Assembly (NCBI GenBank): GCA_964552235.1
Contig: CAZKGO010000026.1
Coordinates: 1 to 51,578 of the forward strand
Length of the DNA: 51,578 nucleotides
Direction of reading: 5' to 3'
Source: CAVTHK01 sp964552235
GTDB taxonomy: Bacteria > Spirochaetota > Spirochaetia > SZUA-6 > CAVTHK01
Within the stretch, counting starts at the first letter, position 1, and the number at the start of each line of letters is the position of its first letter. Positions 1 to 7,931 of this stretch are shown one piece after another. A program made the position numbers and the translations under genes. A model generated the notes under the pieces. It was not told the origin of the DNA. It saw only the letters and a list, made by a program, of their open reading frames with translations, and made no database searches.

Positions 1-789
1 GTCTACGGCCTCATCGCGGGCGCCCTCTACCAGCACATGATCGAGTCGGGCCGGTACGAGGTTCACGGCACCGCGCGGCGCCGCCATCCCTCGGTGCGCG
101 CGCCCAAGGACCGTGTTCTCGAGATTCCCGAAGAGCGGTTCCACCTGGTCGACCTGACGGACCTCGACGGCATGCGTGCGGCGATGCGCGGCATGGACGC
201 GGTCGTGCACCTGGCCGCCGAGCCCGACGAGAACTCGCCGTGGGAGCGCATTCTCGCCAGCAACGTCGTCGGCGCCTACAACGCCCTCGAAGCGGCGCGC
301 CTCGAAGGCGTGAGCCGCTTCGTCTACGGCAGCTCGGTGCGGCTCGACTACGGCTACAGGATGATCGAACCCTACAAGGCGATCGTCGAGCGCCGCTTCG
401 AGGCGGTCCCGCAGCCGATCCCGCTTCTGCGCGTCACCGACCCTCCGCGGCCCTCGGAGCCCTACTCGGCGAGCAAGGTGTGGGGCGAAGCGCTGGCCCG
501 CGCCTATGCGGACCAGCATGGGCTGTCCGTCGTCTGCGTGCGCATCGGCTGGGTGGTGGCCGAGGACCGGCCCTACCTCGAGAACCTGGTGTCCTTCTGG
601 TGCAGCCAGCGGGACATCGCGCGCATCCTGCGCATGGCGGTGGATGCCCCCGACTCGCTGCGCTTCGAGGTCGTCTTCGGCCTCTCGGCCGGAAGGTGGT
701 GCTGGTTCGATCTCGAGCACAGCCGCAAAGTGCTCGGTTACGCGCCCCTGGACAACCAGGAGGAGGCGTGGGGGCGGGGACAACGATGA
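1..789 (+). CDS. NAD-dependent epimerase/dehydratase (extended SDR), 5' truncated
   Basis: The reading frame is open from base 1, so the gene begins outside the window; 262 residues are visible. The first visible residues (VYGLIAGAL) fit the end of a Rossmann glycine loop. An NAD-binding VVHLAAEPDE stretch follows, then a YGSS segment and the SDR catalytic pair Tyr-x-x-x-Lys in YSASK (codons at 463-477). This is the layout of extended SDR sugar epimerases, dehydratases and uronate dehydrogenases; the substrate cannot be read from the sequence. The stop codon overlaps the ATG of the next gene (ATGA), so the two are translationally coupled and probably act in one pathway. Confidence 0.85.
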   Translation, partial: VYGLIAGALYQHMIESGRYEVHGTARRRHPSVRAPKDRVLEIPEERFHLVDLTDLDGMRAAMRGMDAVVHLAAEPDENSPWERILASNVVGAYNALEAARLEGVSRFVYGSSVRLDYGYRMIEPYKAIVERRFEAVPQPIPLLRVTDPPRPSEPYSASKVWGEALARAYADQHGLSVVCVRIGWVVAEDRPYLENLVSFWCSQRDIARILRMAVDAPDSLRFEVVFGLSAGRWCWFDLEHSRKVLGYAPLDNQEEAWGRGQR

Positions 790-1931
790 AGGCTGCTTCC
801 GAGGTCGTCGCGCTGCTCCGCGAGCTGGTGCGCCTGCCGAGCCACGAGAACGAAGCGGCGGTGGTCGAGCTGCTCTGCAGCCGCTTCCGCGAGCGGGGCA
901 TTCCCTGCCGCACGCGACTCGTCGGACCCGCGGGCCGCGCCAACGTGATCGCTACGTGGGGGCAAGGGCCGCGTTCGCTCATCTTCAACAGCCACATGGA
1001 CACGGTGGCTCCGGGCGATCCCGCTGCCTGGCAGTCCCCGCCGTTCGCCGCCGAGATCCGCGACGGCAGCCTCTACGGCCGCGGTTCGGCCGACGCCAAG
1101 GGGCCCCTGGCCGCGATGATCGTCGCCTTGGAGTCGATCGCCCGATCGCACCCGCGCCTGCCCGGCAGGCTCGTGCTCACGGCCGTGGCCTACGAAGAGC
1201 AAAGCGGCCTGGGCACGCAGGCCGAGGTGGTCGGGGGCACGAGGGCCGACGCTGCCGTGGTCGGCGAGCCGACGGACCTGCAGGTGTGCGTGGCGCACAA
1301 GGGGGTGCTGCGCCTGCGCGTGAGCACGCGCGGGAAAGCCGCGCACGCGAGCGAGCCCTGGGAAGGCGCCAACGCGATCTCCGCGATGGCGCCCGTGATC
1401 ACGGCGCTCGACCGGCTTGCCGCGCAAGTAACCGTGCTACGCGACCCGCTGCTGGGACCGGCCACGCTCGCCACGACGATGATCGAAGGCGGCATCGGGC
1501 GCAACGTGGTGCCGCCTGCCTGCAGCGTCCTGCTCGATCGCAGGCTGCTGCCCGGCGAGAGCGCGGCCGAGGCGCGCGCCGCAGTCGAAGCAGCCGTGGC
1601 CCCGCTGGGCGGTGCGGTCGAGGACGTCTCGCTGACCGAGGCAGCTTCGACGGCCGCCGACGCGCCCATCGCGCTCGCCGCCCTCGGCGCCCGCACCGCC
1701 GTGGTCGGCGGCCCGTCGCGGGCTGTCGGTTTCGGCGCCTGCTGCGACATGAGCTTCCTGCGGAACAAGGGGGACATCCCGACCGTCATCCTCGGCCCGG
1801 GCAGCCTGTCGCAGGCGCACAAGAGCGACGAGCGCATCGAGGTCGCGGAGCTCAAGCAGGCCGTCGAGGTCTACCGCCGCCTCGCCCTCGACTGGCTCGA
1901 AGGGCGCAACCCCGGGCAGTCTACTTGTTGA
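786..1931 (+). CDS. M20-family metallopeptidase / deacylase (ArgE-DapE type)
   Basis: 381 residues, typical for M20 zinc amidohydrolases. The metal motifs are visible: HMDT (His70, Asp72), GRGSADAKG (Asp103), the EE pair near 137-138, GEPTD near 160, and a late His in SQAHKSDE. The family hydrolyses N-acyl amino acids, N-succinyl-diaminopimelate or small peptides in the cytoplasm. Which of these it cleaves is not clear from sequence. The start ATG lies inside the stop of the upstream SDR gene (4-nt overlap). Longer upstream extension of the same frame is only antisense-like overlap with the SDR gene and was rejected. Confidence 0.88.
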   Translation: MKAASEVVALLRELVRLPSHENEAAVVELLCSRFRERGIPCRTRLVGPAGRANVIATWGQGPRSLIFNSHMDTVAPGDPAAWQSPPFAAEIRDGSLYGRGSADAKGPLAAMIVALESIARSHPRLPGRLVLTAVAYEEQSGLGTQAEVVGGTRADAAVVGEPTDLQVCVAHKGVLRLRVSTRGKAAHASEPWEGANAISAMAPVITALDRLAAQVTVLRDPLLGPATLATTMIEGGIGRNVVPPACSVLLDRRLLPGESAAEARAAVEAAVAPLGGAVEDVSLTEAASTAADAPIALAALGARTAVVGGPSRAVGFGACCDMSFLRNKGDIPTVILGPGSLSQAHKSDERIEVAELKQAVEVYRRLALDWLEGRNPGQSTC

Positions 1932-1965
1932 CTTCCAGCCATATCGTCGATATGGTTTACCATAT
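1928..1965 (+). promoter_or_regulatory. Promoter with overlapping double palindrome (TA operator), leaderless
   Basis: A -35 box TTGACT (1928-1933) and -10 box TATGGT (1951-1956) are 17 bp apart. The -10 ends only 7 nt before the antitoxin ATG at 1964, so transcription should begin at or next to the start codon, and no Shine-Dalgarno is present. Two palindromes cover this stretch: CATATCG-T-CGATATG (1940-1954) and ATATGG-TTTA-CCATAT (1950-1965). They share five bases and span the -10 box and the start codon, the usual position of an operator for a ribbon-helix-helix antitoxin that represses its own operon. Confidence 0.75.
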
Positions 1966-2191
1966 GAAGACGACTCTCAACATCAGCGATCCGGTCATGA
2001 AAGACCTGCGCCGAGAGGCTCAGCGGTCGGGCCGCACGATGTCCGAGCTGGTGGAGACCGCGCTGCGCAGCATGCTCGCGGCCCGCAGGTCCCGCGAGGC
2101 TCCGCCGCCCCTTCCCGTGTTCAGCGGCGGCAAGCCTCGTGTCGACCTCGCCAATCGCGAAGCGCTCTACGACGTCATGGAGTCGCGTTGA
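1964..2191 (+). CDS. Ribbon-helix-helix antitoxin (VapB-like)
   Basis: 75 residues. The N-terminus MKTTLNISDPVMKDL is a beta strand followed by helix, as in Arc/MetJ-type RHH DNA-binding proteins, with a second helix rich in Arg/Glu up to about residue 45. The C-terminal third (proline-rich, then DLANREALYDVM) is the part that would wrap the toxin. The stop codon overlaps the PIN gene start by one base (TGATG), as expected for a coupled toxin-antitoxin operon. It probably binds the two palindromes that overlap its own start codon. The start is fixed by the -10 box 7 nt upstream. Confidence 0.85.
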   Translation: MKTTLNISDPVMKDLRREAQRSGRTMSELVETALRSMLAARRSREAPPPLPVFSGGKPRVDLANREALYDVMESR

Positions 2192-2628
2192 TGTTCGTCG
2201 TGGACACCAACGTGCTGCTCTATGCGGCAAACACGGATGCTGTTGAACACGAGCGCTGCCGCGATCTCCTCGAGAGCTGGCGCGCCCAGTCGACTGTCTG
2301 GTACACCACGTGGGGGATTCTCTATGAGTTCCTGAGGGTCTCTACCCATCCCCGTGTGTTCGACCGCCCGTGGAATGCGTTCGACGCGTGGCAGTTCGTG
2401 GCCGCGCTGCTCGCCTCTGCCGGCCTGCGGGTCCTCACCGAGACCGAGAGGCATGCGGAAGTCACAGCCGAGGTTCTTCCGCAGGTGCCGGGGCTCGCAG
2501 GCAACCTCTTCTTCGACGCCCGCACCGCGGTCCTGATGAGGGAGCACGGCGTCAGGCGGATATACACCCGCGATGCCGACTTCCACCGCTTCCCGTTCAT
2601 CGAAGTGCTGGACCCGCTGGCTCTCTGA
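2191..2628 (+). CDS. PIN-domain toxin (VapC-like ribonuclease)
   Basis: 145 residues, one PIN domain. The acidic residues expected for Mg-dependent RNase activity are present: Asp in VVDTNVLLYA at the N-terminus, Glu/Asp in HERCRDLLE, Asp in NLFFDA and Asp in YTRDADF near the C-terminus. FLRVSTHPRVF in the middle is typical of the subgroup annotated as TA system VapC family. The start is taken at ATG 2191, one base overlapping the antitoxin stop; a TTG one codon upstream is also possible. The pair looks intact, unlike the other toxin-antitoxin loci in this window. Confidence 0.88.
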   Translation: MFVVDTNVLLYAANTDAVEHERCRDLLESWRAQSTVWYTTWGILYEFLRVSTHPRVFDRPWNAFDAWQFVAALLASAGLRVLTETERHAEVTAEVLPQVPGLAGNLFFDARTAVLMREHGVRRIYTRDADFHRFPFIEVLDPLAL

Positions 2629-2681
2629 CCCACACGGCTTTCCTTGACAGGCCCGGCGTCGAGCCTTCATCTTAGCCTCTG

Positions 2682-3065
2682 ATGGCACGCAAGAAAGACA
2701 CCTTTGTCCTCTACGACCTCAAGGTCGAGACGCGAAAGGGCCGCAGGCCCTTTGTCTGCAGCCACCGCGCAGGCGACTCGTTCGAGGTCGTGGGCGAGAA
2801 CCTCGTGTTCCCGGCGGGCGGCACCTTCTCGATGTACTCCCTGAGCGCGCTCCTGCCTCTGCTGCCGGCCAAGCAGCGGCCGACGCACTCCCACGACTGG
2901 ATGACCACCGACACCGACATCGCCTGCCCCGACCCGAACTGCGGGGCGATCTTCCGTATCACGCGCGTGCGCAGGCGCACCTTCAGCCACGACGCCACGA
3001 CCGTCGTTCCGCTGCCGCAGCCGCGCAGCCGGACGCGCCAACCGGCCGGGAAGCGCCGCCCGTGA
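2682..3065 (+). CDS. TIGR04076-family small protein
   Basis: 127 residues. The pattern of an N-terminal strand (FVLYDLKVETRKG), a short Cys-His element (FVCSHRAGDSFEVVGENL), a central SLSALLPLLPAKQRP helix and a late ACPDPNCGAIFRITR matches the TIGR04076 family, small cytoplasmic proteins of unknown function. The basic proline/arginine tail is extra. A TTGACA box (2644-2649) lies 18 bp before a weak CATCTT (2668-2673), again only 8 nt from the ATG, so this may be another leaderless gene; the -10 match is poor. The stop overlaps the GTG start of the aldo/keto reductase by four bases. Confidence 0.7.
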   Translation: MARKKDTFVLYDLKVETRKGRRPFVCSHRAGDSFEVVGENLVFPAGGTFSMYSLSALLPLLPAKQRPTHSHDWMTTDTDIACPDPNCGAIFRITRVRRRTFSHDATTVVPLPQPRSRTRQPAGKRRP

Positions 3066-4117
3066 GCGCCGCCGTGGAGCGCTTCGCGCTCGAGCCCGGC
3101 TACACGATTGCGCGCATCCTCAACGGCGGCTGGCAGCTTTCCAGCGGCCACTGGCTCAAGGGCACGGTCGACCGCGAAGAGGTGCTGGCCGCCATGAGCG
3201 CGGCCGTCGATGCGGGCTTCACGACCTTCGACTGCGCCGACATCTACACCGGAGTGGAGGAGCTGATCGGGGAGCTCATCCGCCGCCGCCGCGCTGCAGG
3301 CCGTCCCGCCGACGAAGTGCAAGTCCACACCAAGCTCGTTCCCGACCGCTCCGATCTCGCCCGCGTGGACGGCCGGTACGTCGAGGCGATCGTCGACCGG
3401 TCGCTCTCGCGGCTCGGCGTCGAGCGCCTCGACCTGGTGCAGTTCCACTGGTGGGACTACGCGGTCGGCCCTTGCGTCGAGGCGGCGCTCGCCCTCGACC
3501 GCCTGCGCGCCGCAGGCAAGGTGCGCCTGGTCGGGCTGACCAACTTCGACACCGAGCACGCGCGGATGATCCTCGACGCCGGCGTGCAGGTCTCCTCGAT
3601 CCAGGTGCAGTATTCGCTGCTGGACCGGCGGCCCGAGCACGGCCTCGGGGACCTGTGCCGGCTGCGCGGCGTGAAGCTGCTCTGCTACGGGTCGCTGGCC
3701 GGCGGCTTCGTCTCCGACAGGTGGCTCGGCAAGCCGTCGCCCGCCGACCTCGACAACCGCTCGCTGGTCAAGTACCGCCTCATCATCGAGGAGCTCGGCG
3801 GCTGGCAGGTGTTCCAGCAGCTGCTCGCTGAGCTGGCGATGATCGCAGCGCGACACGGCGTCTCGCCGAGCGCGGTGGCCGTGCGCTGGGTGCTCGACAG
3901 GCCGGGCGTCGCCGGTGCGATCGTCGGCATGCGCTCGGGCCGCCACATCGCGGCCAACCGCGCCGTGTTCGCCCTCGCCCTCGACGACGAGGACCGCGAG
4001 CGGCTCGACGCCTGGCTCGCAGCACACCCCGGACCGGCGGGCGACACCTTTGGCCTCGAGCGCGTGCCCGGCGGGCGCCACGCCTCGATCATGAAGACCG
4101 ATCTGAACAAGGAATAG
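3062..4117 (+). CDS. Aldo/keto reductase
   Basis: 351 residues, a TIM-barrel NADPH-dependent oxidoreductase. The catalytic tetrad is recognisable: Asp57 and Tyr62 in FDCADIYTG, Lys in VHTKL near residue 91 and His in QFHWW near residue 129. The strand 6-8 motifs SIQVQYSLLDRR and later GAIVGMRSGRHI are where the cofactor binds. Family members reduce aldehydes and ketones or act on sugars such as L-galactose; the natural substrate is unknown here. GTG start, overlapping the upstream stop (GTGA), so it is coupled to the TIGR04076 gene. Confidence 0.88.
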   Translation: MSAAVERFALEPGYTIARILNGGWQLSSGHWLKGTVDREEVLAAMSAAVDAGFTTFDCADIYTGVEELIGELIRRRRAAGRPADEVQVHTKLVPDRSDLARVDGRYVEAIVDRSLSRLGVERLDLVQFHWWDYAVGPCVEAALALDRLRAAGKVRLVGLTNFDTEHARMILDAGVQVSSIQVQYSLLDRRPEHGLGDLCRLRGVKLLCYGSLAGGFVSDRWLGKPSPADLDNRSLVKYRLIIEELGGWQVFQQLLAELAMIAARHGVSPSAVAVRWVLDRPGVAGAIVGMRSGRHIAANRAVFALALDDEDRERLDAWLAAHPGPAGDTFGLERVPGGRHASIMKTDLNKE

Positions 4118-4130
4118 AACAATAGAAGAA

Positions 4131-4165
4131 GGCCGCGCGCGGGCGGCCGCCGCAGTCGCGGTGGC
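4131..4165 (+). terminator. Possible terminator hairpins after the aldo/keto reductase
   Basis: GGCCGC (4131-4136) pairs with GCGGCC (4143-4148), and a second GC-only stem follows, 14 nt downstream of the reductase stop. There is no U-run, so this could be a structural stop or simply GC-rich sequence. The rest of the gap to 4249 shows no coding signal. Confidence 0.3.
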
Positions 4166-4249
4166 GGCGCCCGGCGGCGGTTGAGGGAAAGGGGGCTATG
4201 GTAACGCCATGGTGCAGGAACATACCGCATAACACCCAACAAACCTTCT

Positions 4250-4804
4250 TCACGGCGGGCCTACGGTGCGTTCTCTGATCCGCTGCCGTATGTGGGGATA
4301 CCCCCTCTCGCGAGGGCTGGGACCGTAGAGGCGATTCCTCATGAGATCTCTCGCTGCGGGGTAGGCGCGGCCTGGATCGAGGACCTTCATCCCCTTGCGC
4401 TTGGCCAGGGCCGATAGCTCGGTCTGGATCCGACGGATGTCGCCCTTCAGCACCAGAGGGTCGAGCCCTTGGCGCTGCTTCTCGATGCTGGCGGTGCTGG
4501 TCCGCTGGTCGAAGCAGTCCCAGAGGTAGGCCAGCGCCTTCTTCACCCGCTCGTCGGACTTGCGGGGCCGCACCACCGTCCGCCTCTTGTTCCGACCCGC
4601 CACCACCAGGCGCACCGGCTTCCCATCCAGACCCCTGACCAGCCGGCCCTTGCCGAAGTTCCGCAACAGCCAGGCCGCGTAGGGCCGCTTGTACCCCGTC
4701 ATGCGGACCACCTCGTCCAGCAGCTGCATACGCCCCTTACGTCCCTTCTGGGCCCGATACCCGGCGGCCTGCTTGCGCGTCCATCGTCAGCCTCTCTTCC
4801 ACTC
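4250..4804 (-). pseudogene. Transposase remnant, N-terminus joined to C-terminus
   Basis: The main open part (4250-4729, 159 residues) begins with an N-terminal region (LLDEVVRMTGYKRPYAAWLLRN) typical of integrase-like IS transposases. Upstream codons QAAGYRAQKGRKGR continue the same protein but are cut by an in-frame stop at about 4790. After DCFDQRT the protein jumps to LDPLVLKGDIRRIQTEL, which looks like the normal extreme C-terminus of such transposases. The whole DDE catalytic core is therefore missing. The last 40 residues are unrelated read-through. The element cannot transpose by itself. Confidence 0.7.
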
Positions 4805-4846
4805 GGTGACCTTTCCCTACGGGGTAGTCACCTCCCTCCGTTGTTT

Positions 4847-4902
4847 GGGGACGTTTTCAGATGAGGCAACGACCCTCCCTCAGGACGTTTTTTCGTGAGG
4901 CA
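4847..4902. repeat. Two 22-bp direct repeats at an insertion-sequence end
   Basis: Positions 4847-4868 and 4881-4902 carry related 22-mers with the shared blocks GGACGTTTT and TGAGGCA, 34 bp apart. They lie just outside the transposase start, where this type of IS keeps repeated transposase-binding sites in its terminal inverted repeat. No matching end is visible on the other side of the remnant, in keeping with an internally deleted, one-ended relic. Confidence 0.5.
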
Positions 4903-4949
4903 GTGCGTCGTGAAGACTCCGCCATGGCGGCGATAATACAGTCGGTGGT

Positions 4950-5194
4950 GTGGATGCGACGGCCTACTTCGAACGGATGCTCCTGGAGCGGGGCATCCCA
5001 CGCGAGTGGGTCGATCGCGTGCTGGAAGCCTTGAAACGGGTCGTGGATCAGTCGGACGGTACGCGTCACTACCTGGCGATCATTTGCGAGTTCGGTGGTC
5101 GTGGCTGAGCGTGGTGGTAGCGGATCATCCGAACGGGCGGCGGCTCGTTACTGCCTTTCTCGACAGGCGTCTCGGCAGGACCGATGAAGATTGA
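4950..5194 (+). pseudogene. DUF4258-like toxin, frameshifted
   Basis: Frame 1 reads YFERMLLERGIPREW...DGTRHYLAIICEFGGR and then hits a stop at about 5105; the next frame continues WLSVVVADHPNGRRLVTAFLDRR to a stop at 5192-5194. Joined, these make a DUF4258-type small protein (BrnT/RelE-like toxin fold), broken by loss of one base near 5098. A GATAAT box (4932-4937) precedes the GTG used as start; the start is a guess. The second half overlaps the DUF2283 gene by 11 nt, the usual gene order for this toxin-antitoxin pair. Confidence 0.65.
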
Positions 5195-5546
5195 GGTCGG
5201 CAAGGATACCGATACGCTGTACTTCAGGCCGGACGAAAGCAGAATCGTCGACTCCGAGGAGATCCGACCCGGAGTCATCCTGGACTATGATGCCCAGGAC
5301 CGCGTGGTCGGAGTGGAGCTCCTCGGCGTGTCAAGGCGTGCGGCCGCTGCTGAGCTCACATCGATCCAGTTCGGGGCCGGCCGGCGGCGCATTGCGACAG
5401 GCTCGCGACCGACATGCCGTCGAAGCGGAGAAAGAAGGTGGCGCGCCGGAGACTGCGACGCCCCGCCGGCCGCTACACACCGCCGAGGTAGGCCGCTCCC
5501 ACTGCCGGGTCGGCGAGCAGGGCGCGGCCCGTTCCCGAGAGCATGA
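5184..5546 (+). CDS. DUF2283-family protein (partner of DUF4258), tail abnormal
   Basis: The first 60-65 residues (MKIEVGKDTDTLYFRPDESR, IVDSEEIRPGVILDYDAQDR, VVGVELLGVS, LTSIQF) are a full DUF2283 domain, a small protein found next to DUF4258 and presumed to be its antitoxin. Normal family members end soon after the SIQF strand. Here the frame runs on for about 50 arginine-rich residues and overlaps the opposite-strand livF by 74 bp, so the true end was probably lost by a frameshift near 5385. As its toxin is also broken, this locus looks inactive. Confidence 0.65.
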   Translation: MKIEVGKDTDTLYFRPDESRIVDSEEIRPGVILDYDAQDRVVGVELLGVSRRAAAAELTSIQFGAGRRRIATGSRPTCRRSGERRWRAGDCDAPPAATHRRGRPLPLPGRRAGRGPFPRA

Positions 5547-6186
5547 TCGAGCCGACCTCGAGCACGTAGCCGCGATGGGCGGCGGCGAGGGCCTTGCGCG
5601 CGTTCTGCTCGACCAGCAGGATCGTCACGCCGCGGCGGTTGAGCGCCCCAATGACATCGAACACCGCGGTCACGAGGTTCGGCGCCAGACCGAGCGACGG
5701 CTCGTCGAGCATCAGCAGCCGCGGCTTTGCCATGAGCGCCCGCCCGAGGGCCAGCATCTGCTGCTCGCCGCCGGAGAGCGTGCGCGCCTGCTGCCGCCGC
5801 CGCTCCTCCAGACGGGGAAACAGCGCGTAGACCTCGGCGGCGTCCCTCTTGATCGCCGCCCGGCTGCTGCGCCGCGGCGCTCCGAGCAGCAGATTCTCCT
5901 CCACTGTGAGCCGGCCGAACACCTGCCGCCCTTCGGGGCAGTGGATCAGGTGCCGCTCGACGATCTGGCGGGGCTCCAGGCGCGTGATCTCCTCGCCGCC
6001 GAAAGCGATGCGCCCGCTCGCCAGCGGCAGCAGGCCCGAGAGGGCGCGCAGCGTCGTCGACTTGCCTGCGCCGTTGGCTCCGATCAGAGCCACGACCTCG
6101 CCCTCTTCGACCGCGAAGCCGATGCCCTTGAGGGCGCGGTGCTCGCCGTAGCTGACGGCGAGCTCGTCAACCTGCAGGAGCGGCAT
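5473..6186 (-). CDS. livF: Branched-chain amino acid type ABC transporter ATPase
   Basis: 237 residues. Walker A GANGAGKST near residue 36, signature LSGGEQQ near 138, Walker B LLMLDEPS near 158 and the switch His replaced by the usual LivF LVEQN segment. Second of two ATPases in a five-gene leftward liv cluster; its start lies inside the end of livG (20-bp overlap). It works as the LivG/LivF nucleotide-binding heterodimer at the inner membrane. The name is by family; the real ligand could be leucine-type amino acids, amides, urea or aromatic acids. Confidence 0.93.
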   Translation of the reverse strand: MPLLQVDELAVSYGEHRALKGIGFAVEEGEVVALIGANGAGKSTTLRALSGLLPLASGRIAFGGEEITRLEPRQIVERHLIHCPEGRQVFGRLTVEENLLLGAPRRSSRAAIKRDAAEVYALFPRLEERRRQQARTLSGGEQQMLALGRALMAKPRLLMLDEPSLGLAPNLVTAVFDVIGALNRRGVTILLVEQNARKALAAAHRGYVLEVGSIMLSGTGRALLADPAVGAAYLGGV

Positions 6187-6952
6187 CGGCGGCCTCCTCC
6201 CCCAGGTACGAGGCGATCACGGTGCGGTCGGCGCGCACCTCCGCAGGCGCGCCCTCGGCGATCTTGCGGCCGTGGTCGAGGACGGCGACGCGGTCCGAGA
6301 TGCCCATGACCATGCGCATGTCATGCTCGATCAGCAGCACCGTGCGGCCCGTGTCGCGGATCCTGCGCACGAGAGCCATGAGCGTTTCGGTCTCCGAGGC
6401 GTTGAGCCCCGCAGCCGGCTCGTCGAGCAGCACCAGAGCAGGCTCGGTGGCGAGCGCGCGGGCGATCTCGACCGCCTTCTGCTCGCCGTAGGCCAGGTGG
6501 CGCGCAACCACCGACTCGCGGCCGTGGAGGCCGACAAAGGCGATCAGCTCGCGGGCGCGCGCCTCGGCCTCGCGCTCCTCGCGGCGGGCGAGCCCCGAGT
6601 TCAGCACGCTGGCAAAGAGCCCCGTCGTCGTGCGCACGATGCATCCCGACATGATGTTCTGCAGCACGGTGAACGCGGGGAACACGCGCACGTTCTGCCA
6701 CGTGCGCGCCACCCCGAGGCCGACGATCCGGTGCGGAGGCAGCCCCTCGATGCGGCGGCCGCGAAAGCTCACCTGCCCGCAGGCCAGCGGCACGAACGAA
6801 GCGACGGCGTTGAACAGCGTCGTCTTGCCCGCGCCGTTGGGCCCGATCACCGAGAAGATCTCCCCTTCGCGCACGCTCAAGGTGACATCGTCGACGGCCT
6901 TGAGGCCGCCGAAGCGGACTTGGATGTGCTCGAGGGCCAGGATCGGCGTCAT
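6167..6952 (-). CDS. livG: Branched-chain amino acid type ABC transporter ATPase
   Basis: 261 residues. Walker A GPNGAGKTT near residue 35, LivG-specific insert with RTWQNVRVF and a long helix (NSGLARREEREAEARARE), signature LAYGEQKAVEIARAL near 165, Walker B LVLLDEPAAGLN, and the DLIEHDM-like end LLIEHDMRMVM. It begins one base after the livM stop and overlaps livF, so all three are one transcription unit. Cytoplasmic ATPase partner of LivF. Confidence 0.93.
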   Translation of the reverse strand: MTPILALEHIQVRFGGLKAVDDVTLSVREGEIFSVIGPNGAGKTTLFNAVASFVPLACGQVSFRGRRIEGLPPHRIVGLGVARTWQNVRVFPAFTVLQNIMSGCIVRTTTGLFASVLNSGLARREEREAEARARELIAFVGLHGRESVVARHLAYGEQKAVEIARALATEPALVLLDEPAAGLNASETETLMALVRRIRDTGRTVLLIEHDMRMVMGISDRVAVLDHGRKIAEGAPAEVRADRTVIASYLGEEAADAAPAG

Positions 6953-6953
6953 C

Positions 6954-7931
6954 TCACTTGCCCGGCGCCTGCAGATTGGCTTCGTACTCGCGCCTGACCG
7001 CCTCGCTCGGCACCAGTCCCTGGGGCCTGAAGATCATGAACAGCACAAAGGCCAGCCCGTAGAAGAGCATCCGGAAATCGGAAAAGCGGCGCAGCAGCTC
7101 CGGGAGAAAGGTCAGCAGGGCAGCACCGATGAGCGTGCCCGGCACGCTGCCGAGCCCGCCGAGCACCACCATGCACATGATGGTGACGGTCTCGGTGAAC
7201 AGGAAGCTCTCGGGGCTCACGAAGCCCTGGTAGGAGGCGAACAGCGCCCCTGCCCCGGCCGCGTAGGCGCCTCCGATTGCCGAGGCGATGATCTTCATCA
7301 GCCGCGCGTCGATGCCGATGGCCGAGGCCGCGTCCTCGTCCTCCCGCAGGCAGGCGAAGGATCGGCCGAGCTTGGACTTGAGGAGTCGAACGCTGAAGTA
7401 GACGGCAAAGACGAGCGCTGCGAGGGCGAGGTAGTAGAAGGAAAAGGAGTCGCCCAGCCGCAGGCCCAAGAACGCCGGCGGATCGATCCCCGAGATGCCC
7501 TTGGGGCCGCCGGTCAGCGGGTCGGCGTTGTTGATGATGATGCGCACCATCTCGGCAAAGCCCAGCGTCGTGACCGCCAGGTAGTCGCCCTTGAGGCGGG
7601 AGGTGAGAAACGCGACCGCGGCGGCCAGGGCCGCGCCGGCGCCGACGCAGAGCGCGAGCAGGGGCAGGAACGGGACGTGCAAGCCGAAGCGGTCAGAGGC
7701 GAGCAGGGCGTAGGCGTAGGCGCCCACGCAGTAGTAGGCCACGTAGCCGATGTTGAGGATGCCGGCGTAGCCGACGATCACGTTAAGCCCGAGGGCGAGC
7801 ACGCCCGCGATGAGCACGCCGATCGTCACGCGAAGAAGATACCCGCTGGCCGCCAGCGGAAGCGCCAGGAGGACGAGCGCAGCCGCAGCGGCCAGCAGGT
7901 GGGGTCGAGCGCGGGCAATCGCGACCTTCAT
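6954..7931 (-). CDS. livM: Branched-chain amino acid type ABC transporter permease
   Basis: 325 residues with about nine or ten hydrophobic segments. Family landmarks are GLNVIVGYAGILNIGYVAYY near residue 50, LAVTTLGFAEMVRIIINN near 115 and the coupling helix region REDEDAASAIGIDARLMKI near 200. The start ATG overlaps the livH stop by four bases. Forms the inner-membrane channel together with LivH. Confidence 0.93.
   Translation of the reverse strand: MKVAIARARPHLLAAAAALVLLALPLAASGYLLRVTIGVLIAGVLALGLNVIVGYAGILNIGYVAYYCVGAYAYALLASDRFGLHVPFLPLLALCVGAGAALAAAVAFLTSRLKGDYLAVTTLGFAEMVRIIINNADPLTGGPKGISGIDPPAFLGLRLGDSFSFYYLALAALVFAVYFSVRLLKSKLGRSFACLREDEDAASAIGIDARLMKIIASAIGGAYAAGAGALFASYQGFVSPESFLFTETVTIMCMVVLGGLGSVPGTLIGAALLTFLPELLRRFSDFRMLFYGLAFVLFMIFRPQGLVPSEAVRREYEANLQAPGK

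Noticed and set aside
4469..4898. Small plus-strand frames over the transposase remnant
   Set aside because: No family pattern; they are antisense to the recognisable transposase pieces.
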